Below are positions 17,190 through 25,194 of a DNA stretch of 64,000 nt, in pieces; positions within the stretch are counted from its first letter, which is position 1; every line of letters starts with the position of its first letter. Source of the DNA: Streptomyces sp. HUAS YS2. GTDB lineage: Bacteria > Actinomycetota > Actinomycetes > Streptomycetales > Streptomycetaceae. The position numbers and the translations under genes were made by a program. The notes beneath the pieces are model-generated. The model ran no database searches, was not told the DNA's origin, and saw nothing but the letters and a program-made list of their open reading frames with translations. The DNA lies in the NCBI RefSeq assembly GCF_033343995.1, contig NZ_CP137573.1:3009001-3073000 (forward strand). The letters run 5' to 3'.

Positions 17190-18211
17190 GGCGTACGTAC
17201 CTCCTGATGGTCCCCCGTCCAGCCGGGGCCGAGACGAAGTCTCCCCCAGGCGTCGTCGGACAGGGCGGCGAGCCGGTCGGCGTGCGAGCGCCGCGCCGGG
17301 ACGGCGAGGTCGCCGGGCACGGTGAGCGCCGCGGCGGCCATGAGATGCCCGTGCCGCAGCCGCTCCTTGACCCCGAGCCCCCGAAGGGTCGCGGACAGGA
17401 ACCCGGCGGCGAAGGCGTCCCCGGCACCGACGGGGGCGACGACGTCGACACGGGGGGCGGGGACGGCGGTACGGGTGGCGGCGCCGCGCTCGAAGGCCAC
17501 CGCTCCGTCACCGCCCCGCTTGACCACGAGCACGGCGGGCTCGGGCAGCAGCTCGCGTACGGCATCCGGGCCGACCACCCCCCACGCCTCCTCCGCCTCG
17601 TCCTCCCCGACGAACACCACGTCCGCACCCCGAACGAGTCCGAGGAGCACCTCCGGCCCCCGGCCGTCACGCCACAGCCCGGCGCGGTGGTTCACGTCGA
17701 AGGAGACGAGCGGGCGTCCCGGCCGCCCACCCACCAGCTCACGCATGAGCGCGAGGCAGTCCTCGGACAGGGCGGCGGTGATCCCCGACAAGTGCAGTAC
17801 ACGCCCGCCTCCCACCGTCTCCCACGGCACGGTCTCCGGGGACATGGCCGAGGCGGCGGAGCCGGCGCGGTAGTAGACGACCTCGTGGTCGCTGGTCGCG
17901 CGATCGGTGGCCGTGCGGAAGTAGACGCCGGTCGGGCGCTCCGGGTCGCGCGCGACCGCCGAGGTGTCGACGCCGTACGCGGCAATCGCCTCGACGAGAT
18001 GCTCACCGAAGCCGTCGGTCCCGACCCGCCCGACCCACTTCGCGCGGTGTCCGGCCGCGGCGAGCGCGCAGGCGACGTTCGACTCGGCGCCGCCGATGGT
18101 GCGGGCGAAGGAAGGCACGTCGGCGAGGCGTCCGGGGGCCGACGGCACGAAGGTGACCATGGATTCGCCGAGGCAGACGACATCCACGTCCGTACCTGCG
18201 TTACTGGTCAC
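17186..18211 (-). CDS. PfkB-family sugar kinase, probable 2-keto-3-deoxygluconate kinase
   Basis: 341-residue ribokinase/PfkB-family kinase. GTG 18211 was chosen because GGAGGGGAGGAG lies seven bases upstream and homology starts at VDVVCLGESMVTF. PfkB signature 1 appears as GGAESNVACALAAAGHRAKWVGRVGTDGFG, and signature 2 as VAPVGAGDAFAAGFLSA with the catalytic Asp of GAGD. The substrate is not fixed by sequence; the N-terminal GESMV is typical of KDG kinases (kdgK), which phosphorylate 2-dehydro-3-deoxygluconate. As first gene of the minus-strand operon it shares a divergent promoter with the D-amino-acid genes, an association that is common in actinomycetes but whose metabolic logic is unclear. 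Confidence 0.85.
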   Translation of the reverse strand: MTSNAGTDVDVVCLGESMVTFVPSAPGRLADVPSFARTIGGAESNVACALAAAGHRAKWVGRVGTDGFGEHLVEAIAAYGVDTSAVARDPERPTGVYFRTATDRATSDHEVVYYRAGSAASAMSPETVPWETVGGGRVLHLSGITAALSEDCLALMRELVGGRPGRPLVSFDVNHRAGLWRDGRGPEVLLGLVRGADVVFVGEDEAEEAWGVVGPDAVRELLPEPAVLVVKRGGDGAVAFERGAATRTAVPAPRVDVVAPVGAGDAFAAGFLSATLRGLGVKERLRHGHLMAAAALTVPGDLAVPARRSHADRLAALSDDAWGRLRLGPGWTGDHQEVRTP

Positions 18212-18278
18212 CGTCGAGCTCCTCCCCTCCGGGGTCCATTGACCCGGCGTCGGCCCGGATGTTAGACACCCGTTAGCG

Positions 18279-18310
18279 ATATGCGCAATGACCGTTGCAT
18301 ATGCTGCAAC
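18279..18310. promoter_or_regulatory. Divergent operator candidates upstream of the D-amino-acid genes
   Basis: The 117-base spacer between the sugar kinase and the PLP-enzyme gene holds two nested palindromes. ATATGC (18279-18284) pairs with GCATAT (18297-18302), and GTTGCATATGCTGCAAC (18294-18310) has TTGCA/TGCAA arms five bases apart. Such short palindromes are typical IclR targets, and the IclR gene is in the adjacent operon. The second site ends six bases before the GGAGGAGG ribosome site of the plus-strand gene. Confidence 0.5.
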
Positions 18311-18328
18311 ACAAATGGAGGAGGCCCC

Positions 18329-19606
18329 ATGCCCCGCCCCAGCGAGCGGCTCAGCGACGAGCGCGTCGACCACCGCTTCAAGGCGCTCCCCCCGGACGCC
18401 GAGGGCCGCACGGTCGGCGAGCTGGCCGCCGAGCGCCGCAACCTCTTCACCGACGGCTTCACCACCCCCGTCCTCGCCCTCTCCGCCGAGCGTCTTGAGC
18501 ACAACCTCCGCCTCCTGGAGGAGTACACCCGCCACCATCACCTGGCCTTCGCGCCGCACGGCAAGACGTCGATGTCCCCGCAGCTCTTCGACCGCCAGCT
18601 GGACCACGGCGCGTGGGGCATCACCGCCGCCGTCCCGCACCAGGCGCGGGTCTACCGGGTGTACGGCATCCAGCGGATCTTCTTCGCCAACGAGCTCGTC
18701 GACCCGGCCGCCCTCCGCTGGCTCGCCGGCGAGCTCACGGCGGACCCCGACTTCCGCTTCATCTGCTACGTCGACTCCGTGCGCGGCGTCGAGCTCATGG
18801 ACGAGGCGCTGCGCGCGGCCGGCGCGACCCGCCCGGTCGACGTCGTCGTCGAGCTCGGCGCGGGCGAGGGTGCCCGCACCGGCGCCCGCACCGAGGCCGA
18901 CTGCACCGCCGTCGCCGACGCGGTCGCCTCCGTCGGCACGCTGCGTCTGGTCGGCGTCGCCGGGTACGAGGGCGAGGTCCCGCAGGCCACGGCGGATCGC
19001 GTACGGGACTGGATGAACCGCCTCGTCTCGATCGCCGCGGACTTCGACAAGGCGGGCCGCTTCGCGTCCGACCTGGACGAGATCGTGATCAGCGCCGGCG
19101 GCAGCGCATGGTTCGACGTGGTCGCCGAGGTCCTCGCGGAGGCCCCCGAACTCTCGCGCCCCGTGCTGAAGTTGCTGCGCTCCGGCGCGTACGTCTCGCA
19201 CGACGACGGCCACTACCGCAAGCTGACGCCGTTCAACCGGGTCCCCGAGGAAGGCGCCCTGCAGCCGGCGTTCCGCCTCTGGTCGCAGGTCGTGTCCCGG
19301 CCGACCTCCGAGCAGGCGTTCACCAACGCGGGCAAGCGGGACGCCGCGTACGACCTCGACCTGCCGGTGGCACAGGTGGTCCGCGACGCCCGCACCGGCG
19401 AGGTCCGCGAGGCCGCCGGCCTCACCGTCACCGGCCTTTCCGACCAGCACGCCTGGCTCCGTACCGGCCCCGATGCGGACCTGGAGGTCGGCGACTGGGT
19501 CGGCATGGGCCTGTCGCACCCGTGCACGTCGTTCGACAAGTGGCAGCTGATCCCGGTGGTCGAGGCCGACGGCACCGTCGTCGATTTCGTCCGCACCTTC
19601 TTCTAG
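18329..19606 (+). CDS. D-threonine aldolase/D-serine dehydratase-fold PLP enzyme (amino acid deaminase)
   Basis: 425-residue PLP enzyme of the fold-type III alanine racemase-like family that includes D-threonine aldolase and eukaryotic D-serine dehydratase. ATG 18329 follows GGAGGAGG. The PLP lysine is Lys79 in LAFAPHGKTSMSP. Near the C-terminus the metal-binding pair His-Pro-Cys in GLSHPCTSFDKW matches the zinc site used by D-serine dehydratases, and GLSDQHAWLR precedes it. It should convert D-serine or D-threonine-type substrates to keto acids plus ammonia or aldehyde plus glycine. The D-aminoacylase gene follows after eight bases, so the pair can take N-acyl-D-amino acids to central metabolites. 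The exact substrate is not determined. Confidence 0.85.
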   Translation: MPRPSERLSDERVDHRFKALPPDAEGRTVGELAAERRNLFTDGFTTPVLALSAERLEHNLRLLEEYTRHHHLAFAPHGKTSMSPQLFDRQLDHGAWGITAAVPHQARVYRVYGIQRIFFANELVDPAALRWLAGELTADPDFRFICYVDSVRGVELMDEALRAAGATRPVDVVVELGAGEGARTGARTEADCTAVADAVASVGTLRLVGVAGYEGEVPQATADRVRDWMNRLVSIAADFDKAGRFASDLDEIVISAGGSAWFDVVAEVLAEAPELSRPVLKLLRSGAYVSHDDGHYRKLTPFNRVPEEGALQPAFRLWSQVVSRPTSEQAFTNAGKRDAAYDLDLPVAQVVRDARTGEVREAAGLTVTGLSDQHAWLRTGPDADLEVGDWVGMGLSHPCTSFDKWQLIPVVEADGTVVDFVRTFF

Positions 19607-19614
19607 GGGAGGCC

Positions 19615-21225
19615 ATGATCGATCTCGTCCTCCGTGACGCCGAGGTCGTCGACGGCAGCGGCGCCCCCTCCTACCGCGCCGACGTCGCCGTCGATGACGG
19701 CCGCATCGTCTCGATCGTCAAGGAGGCCGCGGCGGCGGGGTGCCAGCGCCCCACCGGCACCCGCGTCCTGGACACCGAGGGCCTGGCCCTCTCCCCCGGC
19801 TTCATCGACATGCACGCCCACAGCGACCTCGCGCTGCTCCGCGACCCGGACCACAGCGCCAAGGCCGCGCAGGGCGTCACGCTCGAAGTCCTCGGCCAGG
19901 ACGGCCTGTCGTACGCCCCCGTCGACGACCGCACGCTCGCCGAGGTCCGCCGGGCGATCACCGGCTGGAACGGTGACGGCTCCGACATCGACTTCGACTG
20001 GCGCACGGTCGGCGAGTACCTGGACCGCCTCGACCGCGGCATCGCGGTCAACGCGGCGTACCTGATCCCCCAGGGCACAGTCCGCATGTACGCCGTGGGC
20101 TGGGAGGACCGCCCGGCGACGGAGGCCGAGCTGAACCGCATGCGGCAACTCGTGTCGGAGGGCATGGAACAGGGCGCGGTAGGCATGTCGTCCGGCCTCA
20201 CCTACACCCCGGGCATGTACGCCCCCGACTCCGAACTCGCGGAACTGTGCAAGGTGGTGGCGGGCTACGACGGCTACTACTGTCCGCACCACCGCTCGTA
20301 CGGAGCCGGGGCGCTGCAGGCCTACGAAGAGATGGTCGCCCTCACCCACGAAGCAGGCTGCGCCCTCCATCTCGCGCACGCGACGATGAACTTCGGCGTG
20401 AACGAGGGCCGCGCGCCGGAGCTCCTGGCCCTCCTCGACAAGGCGCTCGACCAGGGCGCGGACATCACCCTCGACACGTACCCGTACACCCCCGGCAGCA
20501 CCACGCTGGCCGCGATGCTCCCGAGCTGGGCCCACGAGGGCGGCCCGGAAGCACTCCTCACCCGCCTCCGGGACGACGCCACGGCCGAACGCATCCGCCA
20601 CCACCTCGAAGAGCTCGGCTCGGACGGCTGCCACGGCGTACCGATCGCATGGGACACGATCGAGATCTCCGGCGTCTCGAACAAGGCCCTCACGCCCCAC
20701 ATCGGCAAAACGATCGCCGACTCGGCCCACCTGCGCAACGAGACACCCTGGGTCACCGCACGCCGCCTCCTCCTGGACGACGACCGGGGCTCCACGATCC
20801 TCCATCACGTCGGCCACGAGGAGAACGTCCGCACGATCATGCGGCACCGCGTCCACACCGGCGGCTCGGACGGCATCCTCCAGGGAGCGAAACCGCACCC
20901 CCGCGCGTACGGCACGTTCCCGAAATACCTGGGCACCTACGCACGCGACGAGGGCGTCCTGACTCTCGAGGAATGCGTGGCCCACCTCACGTCCCGCCCG
21001 GCAGCCCGTCTCCGCCTCCCCGACCGGGGTCTGATCAAGGAGGGCTACAAGGCGGACCTGGTCCTCTTCGACCCGAGAACGGTAGCCGCAGGCTCGACAT
21101 ACGACTCCCCGAGAACGACGCCCCAGGGCATCCCCCACGTCCTCGTCGACGGCCGCTTCGTGATCGAGGACGGCGAGCGAACGGACGTACTGGCAGGCCG
21201 AGCGATCCGCCGCACGGCGGGATAG
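19615..21225 (+). CDS. N-acyl-D-amino-acid deacylase (D-aminoacylase)
   Basis: 536-residue amidohydrolase-superfamily enzyme that removes the acyl group from N-acyl-D-amino acids. Metal-binding HAH in SPGFIDMHAHSDL at about residues 66-68, the downstream VLGQDGLSYAP, GMSSGLTYTPGMYA, LHLAHATMNFG (His ligand) and TGGSDGILQGAKPHPRAYGTF (catalytic Asp) are all characteristic. C-terminal KEGYKADLVLFDP is the usual amidohydrolase beta-sandwich closure. GGGGAGG precedes ATG 19615. It is the last gene of the plus-strand D-amino-acid unit and converges on the mannosyltransferase gene. It may serve in recycling peptidoglycan- or metabolite-derived D-amino acids. Confidence 0.9.
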   Translation: MIDLVLRDAEVVDGSGAPSYRADVAVDDGRIVSIVKEAAAAGCQRPTGTRVLDTEGLALSPGFIDMHAHSDLALLRDPDHSAKAAQGVTLEVLGQDGLSYAPVDDRTLAEVRRAITGWNGDGSDIDFDWRTVGEYLDRLDRGIAVNAAYLIPQGTVRMYAVGWEDRPATEAELNRMRQLVSEGMEQGAVGMSSGLTYTPGMYAPDSELAELCKVVAGYDGYYCPHHRSYGAGALQAYEEMVALTHEAGCALHLAHATMNFGVNEGRAPELLALLDKALDQGADITLDTYPYTPGSTTLAAMLPSWAHEGGPEALLTRLRDDATAERIRHHLEELGSDGCHGVPIAWDTIEISGVSNKALTPHIGKTIADSAHLRNETPWVTARRLLLDDDRGSTILHHVGHEENVRTIMRHRVHTGGSDGILQGAKPHPRAYGTFPKYLGTYARDEGVLTLEECVAHLTSRPAARLRLPDRGLIKEGYKADLVLFDPRTVAAGSTYDSPRTTPQGIPHVLVDGRFVIEDGERTDVLAGRAIRRTAG

Positions 21226-21281
21226 CCGCCCACACACGGGAGCGGGGGACGTGGAGGGGGTGGTGGCCGGGACGTGGAGCG

Positions 21282-21339
21282 TGATTTGTGGCGCATGGGA
21301 GGGGCTTCACGGTGGAGTCCCCGCACGCGCCGTAAATCA
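21282..21339. terminator. Imperfect hairpin between convergent genes
   Basis: TGATTTGTGGCGC (21282-21294) faces GCGCCGTAAATCA (21327-21339), a 13-base stem with two central mismatches and a 32-base loop. It covers the end of the intergenic space and the mptB-like stop codon. Possible bidirectional terminator; the loop is long, so confidence is low. Confidence 0.35.
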
Positions 21340-22821
21340 TGCAGTCCCGGACATCGCCCCCGGAACGGCCCCCGCGGCACCGGACTCACTGCCCGCACCG
21401 CCACCACTGCTCGCGCCGCCACCACCGCCCGCCCCGCCCCACGGCACCCGCCGCATCCACCACGATCCCAGCACCACCACGACCCCGGCGAGCACGAACC
21501 CGTACGCCGGCGTGTGCCCCGACGGCTGCGTCTCGTACACGAGCGCCGCCGACAGCACCACCAGCACCTGCCCCACCCGCGTCCGCCACGCCCCCGCCGC
21601 GGCCACCACGACCGTCCCCCACAGCAGGTACCAGGGCTGCACCATCGGCGAGAGCGCGACCAGCACCACGAGTGACAGCCCCAGCCCCAGCACCGGCTCG
21701 ATCCGCCCCTTCCAGGCGCGCCACGCGAGAACCGCGATGATCACCACCGCCGCCAGCAGCCCCAGCTTCTGCACGACCCCCTTCACCGGCTCCGCCTCAC
21801 CCGTCACCAGCAGCCCGAGCCCCAGCCCCACGTCGCTCGTGACCGACAGCGCCGTGTGGATGGCCGCGGCCACCCCCTGCGTCCGCACCCACCCGAAGCC
21901 CGTGCCCGCCACCACCGTCGCCCCGGCCGCGACGGCCGTCGCGACGAGCCCCGGCCCGACGACCCACGGCGCGCCCCTGCGCCGCGCGACGACGACCCCC
22001 ATGAACAGCAGCGCCACCGCCGCCGGCGACTTGATCATCATCGCGAGCCCGACGAGCACACTCCCGAGCACCCACCGCCCCCGCACAGCGAGCAGCACGC
22101 CCCCCAGCATCAGCCCGACCATCAACCCGTCGTTGTGCAGACCCCCCACCACATGGATCAGGACCAACGGATTGAGCACACCCAGCCACAACGCACCGGA
22201 TCCGCCCCCCAGCCCCCGCACGGCCCACACGATCAACAGAACCGCGCCCAGCGCGATCAGCCGCATCCCGAGCACGGCAGGCACGATCTCCCCGCCGGTC
22301 AGCTTCACGACGGCCTGCGCGAGCACGAGGAACACCGGCCCATAGGGCGCGGGTGTGTCCGTCCAGTGGCCGCCGACGCTGTCGGCCGCGTCCGCACCGA
22401 GATCGTCGGGCCCCAGCACGGACGGCCCGGCCCCGTACACGTCGTGCCCCTCCAGCACCATCGCCCCCTGCGCGATGTAGCTGTAGACGTCCGCGCTGTA
22501 CAGCGGCGGCGCGAGCACCAGCGGCGCGACCCAGAACGCGAGCGTGACGCCCACCCGGTCCCGTACGACGTCCTCGACGCCCCGCGCGAGCAGCACCCCG
22601 TACCGCCACCACGCCGCGACGAGCAGCGTCAGCCCCAGGTACGCGAGGATCGCCGCGGCCACGGTGAGCCCCGACCCCCGGGCCACCCAGAGCCCCCACG
22701 GCTCACGGACCGGCAGCGTCCCCGCGGCCAGCCCGCCCACGGCGACGCCGAGCGACCCGGCCGCACCCAGCCACCGGCAGCCGGAAACGCTCGAAGCCCA
22801 CGCCCACGCCCGCACCCACAT
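21337..22821 (-). CDS. MptB-like alpha-1,6-mannosyltransferase (GT-C membrane enzyme)
   Basis: 494-residue polytopic membrane protein with about twelve hydrophobic segments. The first large loop contains LYSADVYSYIAQGAMVLEGHDVYGAGP, with the acidic D-x-Y-x-Y motif of polyprenol-phosphate-mannose-dependent GT-C enzymes of the MptB family, known in mycobacteria/corynebacteria for lipoglycan mannan synthesis. Later GLHNDGLMVGLML and LSPMVQPWYLLWG are also family-typical. The C-terminus is a Gly/Ser/Ala-rich tail. In Streptomyces such enzymes presumably build mannose-containing cell-envelope glycans or O-mannosylate proteins; which one is unknown. It lies 11 bases after the small membrane protein gene, suggesting one transcript. 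Confidence 0.8.
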   Translation of the reverse strand: MWVRAWAWASSVSGCRWLGAAGSLGVAVGGLAAGTLPVREPWGLWVARGSGLTVAAAILAYLGLTLLVAAWWRYGVLLARGVEDVVRDRVGVTLAFWVAPLVLAPPLYSADVYSYIAQGAMVLEGHDVYGAGPSVLGPDDLGADAADSVGGHWTDTPAPYGPVFLVLAQAVVKLTGGEIVPAVLGMRLIALGAVLLIVWAVRGLGGGSGALWLGVLNPLVLIHVVGGLHNDGLMVGLMLGGVLLAVRGRWVLGSVLVGLAMMIKSPAAVALLFMGVVVARRRGAPWVVGPGLVATAVAAGATVVAGTGFGWVRTQGVAAAIHTALSVTSDVGLGLGLLVTGEAEPVKGVVQKLGLLAAVVIIAVLAWRAWKGRIEPVLGLGLSLVVLVALSPMVQPWYLLWGTVVVAAAGAWRTRVGQVLVVLSAALVYETQPSGHTPAYGFVLAGVVVVLGSWWMRRVPWGGAGGGGGASSGGGAGSESGAAGAVPGAMSGTA

Positions 22822-22832
22822 GACGGGTCAAC

Positions 22833-23243
22833 CTACCTGGGCCGCCGGGTCGCTCCATGGCCCTTGCCGGGCTTCGTGGGCTCCTCCTGCGGCTTGGTGG
22901 ACTCGGAGCCCTTCACGGGCGCGGACGCGGAACTCGACGCGGTGGTCTTCGGCGCCGAGTCAGAGGGAGACGCGGACGGCCGTGCCGCGTCGGGCGAACC
23001 GCTCGGAGAGGACGCCGACGACGGCGCCGAGGGCTCGCCGGACCCCTCACCGTCGCCACGTCCGATCAGCTCCGGCGCCTCCCGGCGCTGCTCGGACTCC
23101 GGACGCGAGGGCCCACCGGAGGAGCCGCCGCCGAACAGCGCGGCAAGTCCGCCGACCACCACGCCGAGGACCGCCACGGCCACGCCGCCGACCGGGACCC
23201 AGCGCGGTATCCGGCTCCGCCTTCGATGCCTGGACGCACACAT
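22833..23243 (-). CDS. Small single-pass membrane protein with Ser/Pro-rich tail
   Basis: 136-residue protein starting at ATG 23243 (MCASRHRRRSRIP). A basic N-terminus is followed by one hydrophobic helix (about residues 18-38), then an external, low-complexity Ser/Pro/Ala/Glu-rich region to the end. No catalytic motif. Ser/Thr-Pro-rich tails are typical O-mannosylation substrates in actinomycetes, and it is encoded just upstream of an MptB-like mannosyltransferase, a suggestive but unproven pairing. No family recognised. A divergent spacer of 131 bases separates it from the aminotransferase. Confidence 0.6.
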   Translation of the reverse strand: MCASRHRRRSRIPRWVPVGGVAVAVLGVVVGGLAALFGGGSSGGPSRPESEQRREAPELIGRGDGEGSGEPSAPSSASSPSGSPDAARPSASPSDSAPKTTASSSASAPVKGSESTKPQEEPTKPGKGHGATRRPR

Positions 23244-23374
23244 GTGTGCAGATCGTAATGGTGCCGCGGCGGGCCCGTGCATGCCCCACCCTGCGCGCCC
23301 GCTCCGCCGCCCGGTCCGCCCGACGTGTCCCAAAACACGAAGCGTCCCGCCCGCCCCCGCCGTAAGCTCTCGGC

Positions 23375-24586
23375 ATGCAGGTGATCCAGTCCACGAAGCT
23401 CGCCAACGTCTGTTACGAAATCCGGGGCCCGGTGCTCGAGGAGGCGATGCGGCTGGAGGCTGCCGGTCATCGCATCCTCAAGCTCAACACCGGCAACCCG
23501 GCTGCCTTCGGTTTCGAGTGCCCGCCGGCGATCCTCGAGGACGTGCTGCGCAATCTGGCCGACGCGCACGGCTACGGCGACGCGAAGGGCCTGCTGTCCG
23601 CGCGCCGCGCGATCATGAGCCACTACGAGACCAAGGGCATCCCGCTCTCCGTCGAGGACATCTACCTCGGCAACGGCGTCTCCGAGCTGATCCAGATGGC
23701 GATGCAGGCGCTGCTCGACGACGGCGACGAGGTCCTCGTCCCCGCGCCGGACTACCCGCTGTGGACGGCCTCCGTCTCACTGGCCGGCGGTACCGCCGTG
23801 CACTACCGCTGCGACGAGCAGGCCGACTGGATGCCGGACCTCGCGGACATCGAGCGGAAGATCACCGACCGCACCAAGGCGATCGTGATCATCAACCCGA
23901 ACAACCCGACCGGCGCGGTCTACGACGACGAGATGCTGCGCGGCCTGACGGAGATCGCCCGCCGCCACAACCTGATCGTCTGCTCGGACGAGATCTACGA
24001 CAAGATCCTCTACGACGGCACGACGCACACCCCGACCGCCGCGATCGCCCCGGACCTCCTGGTCCTGACGTTCAACGGGATGAGCAAGAACTACCGGGTG
24101 GCCGGTTTTCGCTCCGGCTGGCTCGCGGTCTGCGGCCCGAAGGCGCACGCCTCCTCGTACATCGAGGGACTGACGATCCTCGCCAACATGCGTCTGTGCG
24201 CGAACATGCCGGCGCAGCACGCGGTGGCGGCGGCACTGCAGGGCAGGCAGTCGATCGAGGACCTGGTCCAGCCGGGCGGGCGACTGCTCGAGCAGCGGGA
24301 CGTGGCGTACGAGCTGCTGACCCAGATCCCGGGCGTGACCTGTGTGAAGCCGAAGGGCGCGCTGTACCTCTTCCCGCGCCTCGACCCGAGCGTCTACAAG
24401 ATCAAGGACGACCGGCTGATGGTCCTGGACCTGCTGCGGGCGGAGAAGATCATGGTGGTGCACGGCACGGGCTTCAACTGGCACGAGCCGGATCACTTCC
24501 GGATCGTCACGCTGCCGAACGCGACGGACCTGGCGGACGCGGTGACGCGGATCGGGCGCTTCCTGGACGGCTACAGCCAGCCATAG
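23375..24586 (+). CDS. Class I/II PLP aminotransferase (AlaA-like)
   Basis: 403-residue fold-type I aminotransferase, probably a glutamate-pyruvate (alanine) or aspartate aminotransferase. Seen: N-terminal ILKLNTGNPAAFGF, substrate-domain YGDAKGL, NPNNPTGAVY (cofactor-binding Asn), SDEIYDKILYDG (Asp binding the pyridine N), Schiff-base lysine in GMSKNYRVAGFRSGW, and C-terminal FRIVTLPN (carboxylate-binding Arg). Length and motifs match the AlaA/YfbQ branch. Divergent from the small membrane protein; the start ATG 23375 gives the usual N-terminus. Housekeeping amino-acid metabolism is likely. Confidence 0.88.
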   Translation: MQVIQSTKLANVCYEIRGPVLEEAMRLEAAGHRILKLNTGNPAAFGFECPPAILEDVLRNLADAHGYGDAKGLLSARRAIMSHYETKGIPLSVEDIYLGNGVSELIQMAMQALLDDGDEVLVPAPDYPLWTASVSLAGGTAVHYRCDEQADWMPDLADIERKITDRTKAIVIINPNNPTGAVYDDEMLRGLTEIARRHNLIVCSDEIYDKILYDGTTHTPTAAIAPDLLVLTFNGMSKNYRVAGFRSGWLAVCGPKAHASSYIEGLTILANMRLCANMPAQHAVAAALQGRQSIEDLVQPGGRLLEQRDVAYELLTQIPGVTCVKPKGALYLFPRLDPSVYKIKDDRLMVLDLLRAEKIMVVHGTGFNWHEPDHFRIVTLPNATDLADAVTRIGRFLDGYSQP

Positions 24587-24672
24587 CCCGAGCACACTCC
24601 GGACCGCACTCAACTTTAGACCAAATCCAATGTAGGATGCTTCCAGAGCTACCGCCTCAGGAGGCCATCCCC

Positions 24673-25065
24673 ATGTACGAACCGATCCGCACCAAGTCGG
24701 TCCACCGGATGGCCGACGACGACCAGGACGGGTTCCCGCACCGCTCCCGCGAGGACGAGCTGGACATCCAGCTCGCCGGACACCTCGCCGCGCTGCTCGC
24801 CGTCACCGACGAGCTGGGCGACGAGGCGGCCGGTGAGCTCATCGCACAGCAGGTCGCCAGGCTGCGCGGCGCACCGCCCGCGCGGCACGCCGGACTCTCC
24901 GGCGCGGACGGCCCGGCCCTGCACCGCCGCGCACACGCCCTCGCGGGCCGCGCGCTGCTGGTGGCGGCCTCCCGGGCCGACACCGCCGCCGCGATCCTCG
25001 CGGCCGAGCGGATGGACGCGCACAGCGCGGCCCTCGCCGACGAGAACCTGGTCGGCGCCCCCTAG
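24673..25065 (+). CDS. Conserved hypothetical small protein
   Basis: 130-residue soluble protein. ATG 24673 is preceded by AGGAGG eight bases upstream. A -10-like TAGGAT at 24633-24638 lies in an unusually A/T-rich stretch and could give a short leader. The protein is acidic and helix-rich (LAGHLAALLAVTDELGDEAAGELIAQQVARLRG) with the opening MYEPIRTKSVHRM; no signal peptide, membrane helix or metal motif. No function known to me. Confidence 0.7.
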   Translation: MYEPIRTKSVHRMADDDQDGFPHRSREDELDIQLAGHLAALLAVTDELGDEAAGELIAQQVARLRGAPPARHAGLSGADGPALHRRAHALAGRALLVAASRADTAAAILAAERMDAHSAALADENLVGAP

Positions 25066-25194
25066 ACGGCCCCGGTCCGCGAGCCGGGGAGGTCCGCGGA
25101 CCGGGTTGCCACCCTCTTCCCCCCTGAACCCCGAACTCCGGTTCGGTACCGCGATCGTCACTTCACCGCCCGTACACCCAACTCCCCCTGGAAT

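Noticed and set aside
21856..25065. 1069-codon plus-strand open frame
   Set aside because: Its 5' two thirds run antisense to the mptB-like gene and out of frame through the aminotransferase; the translation is Arg/Pro/His-rich with no homology. Only the last 131 codons (24673-25065) with a good ribosome site are kept.
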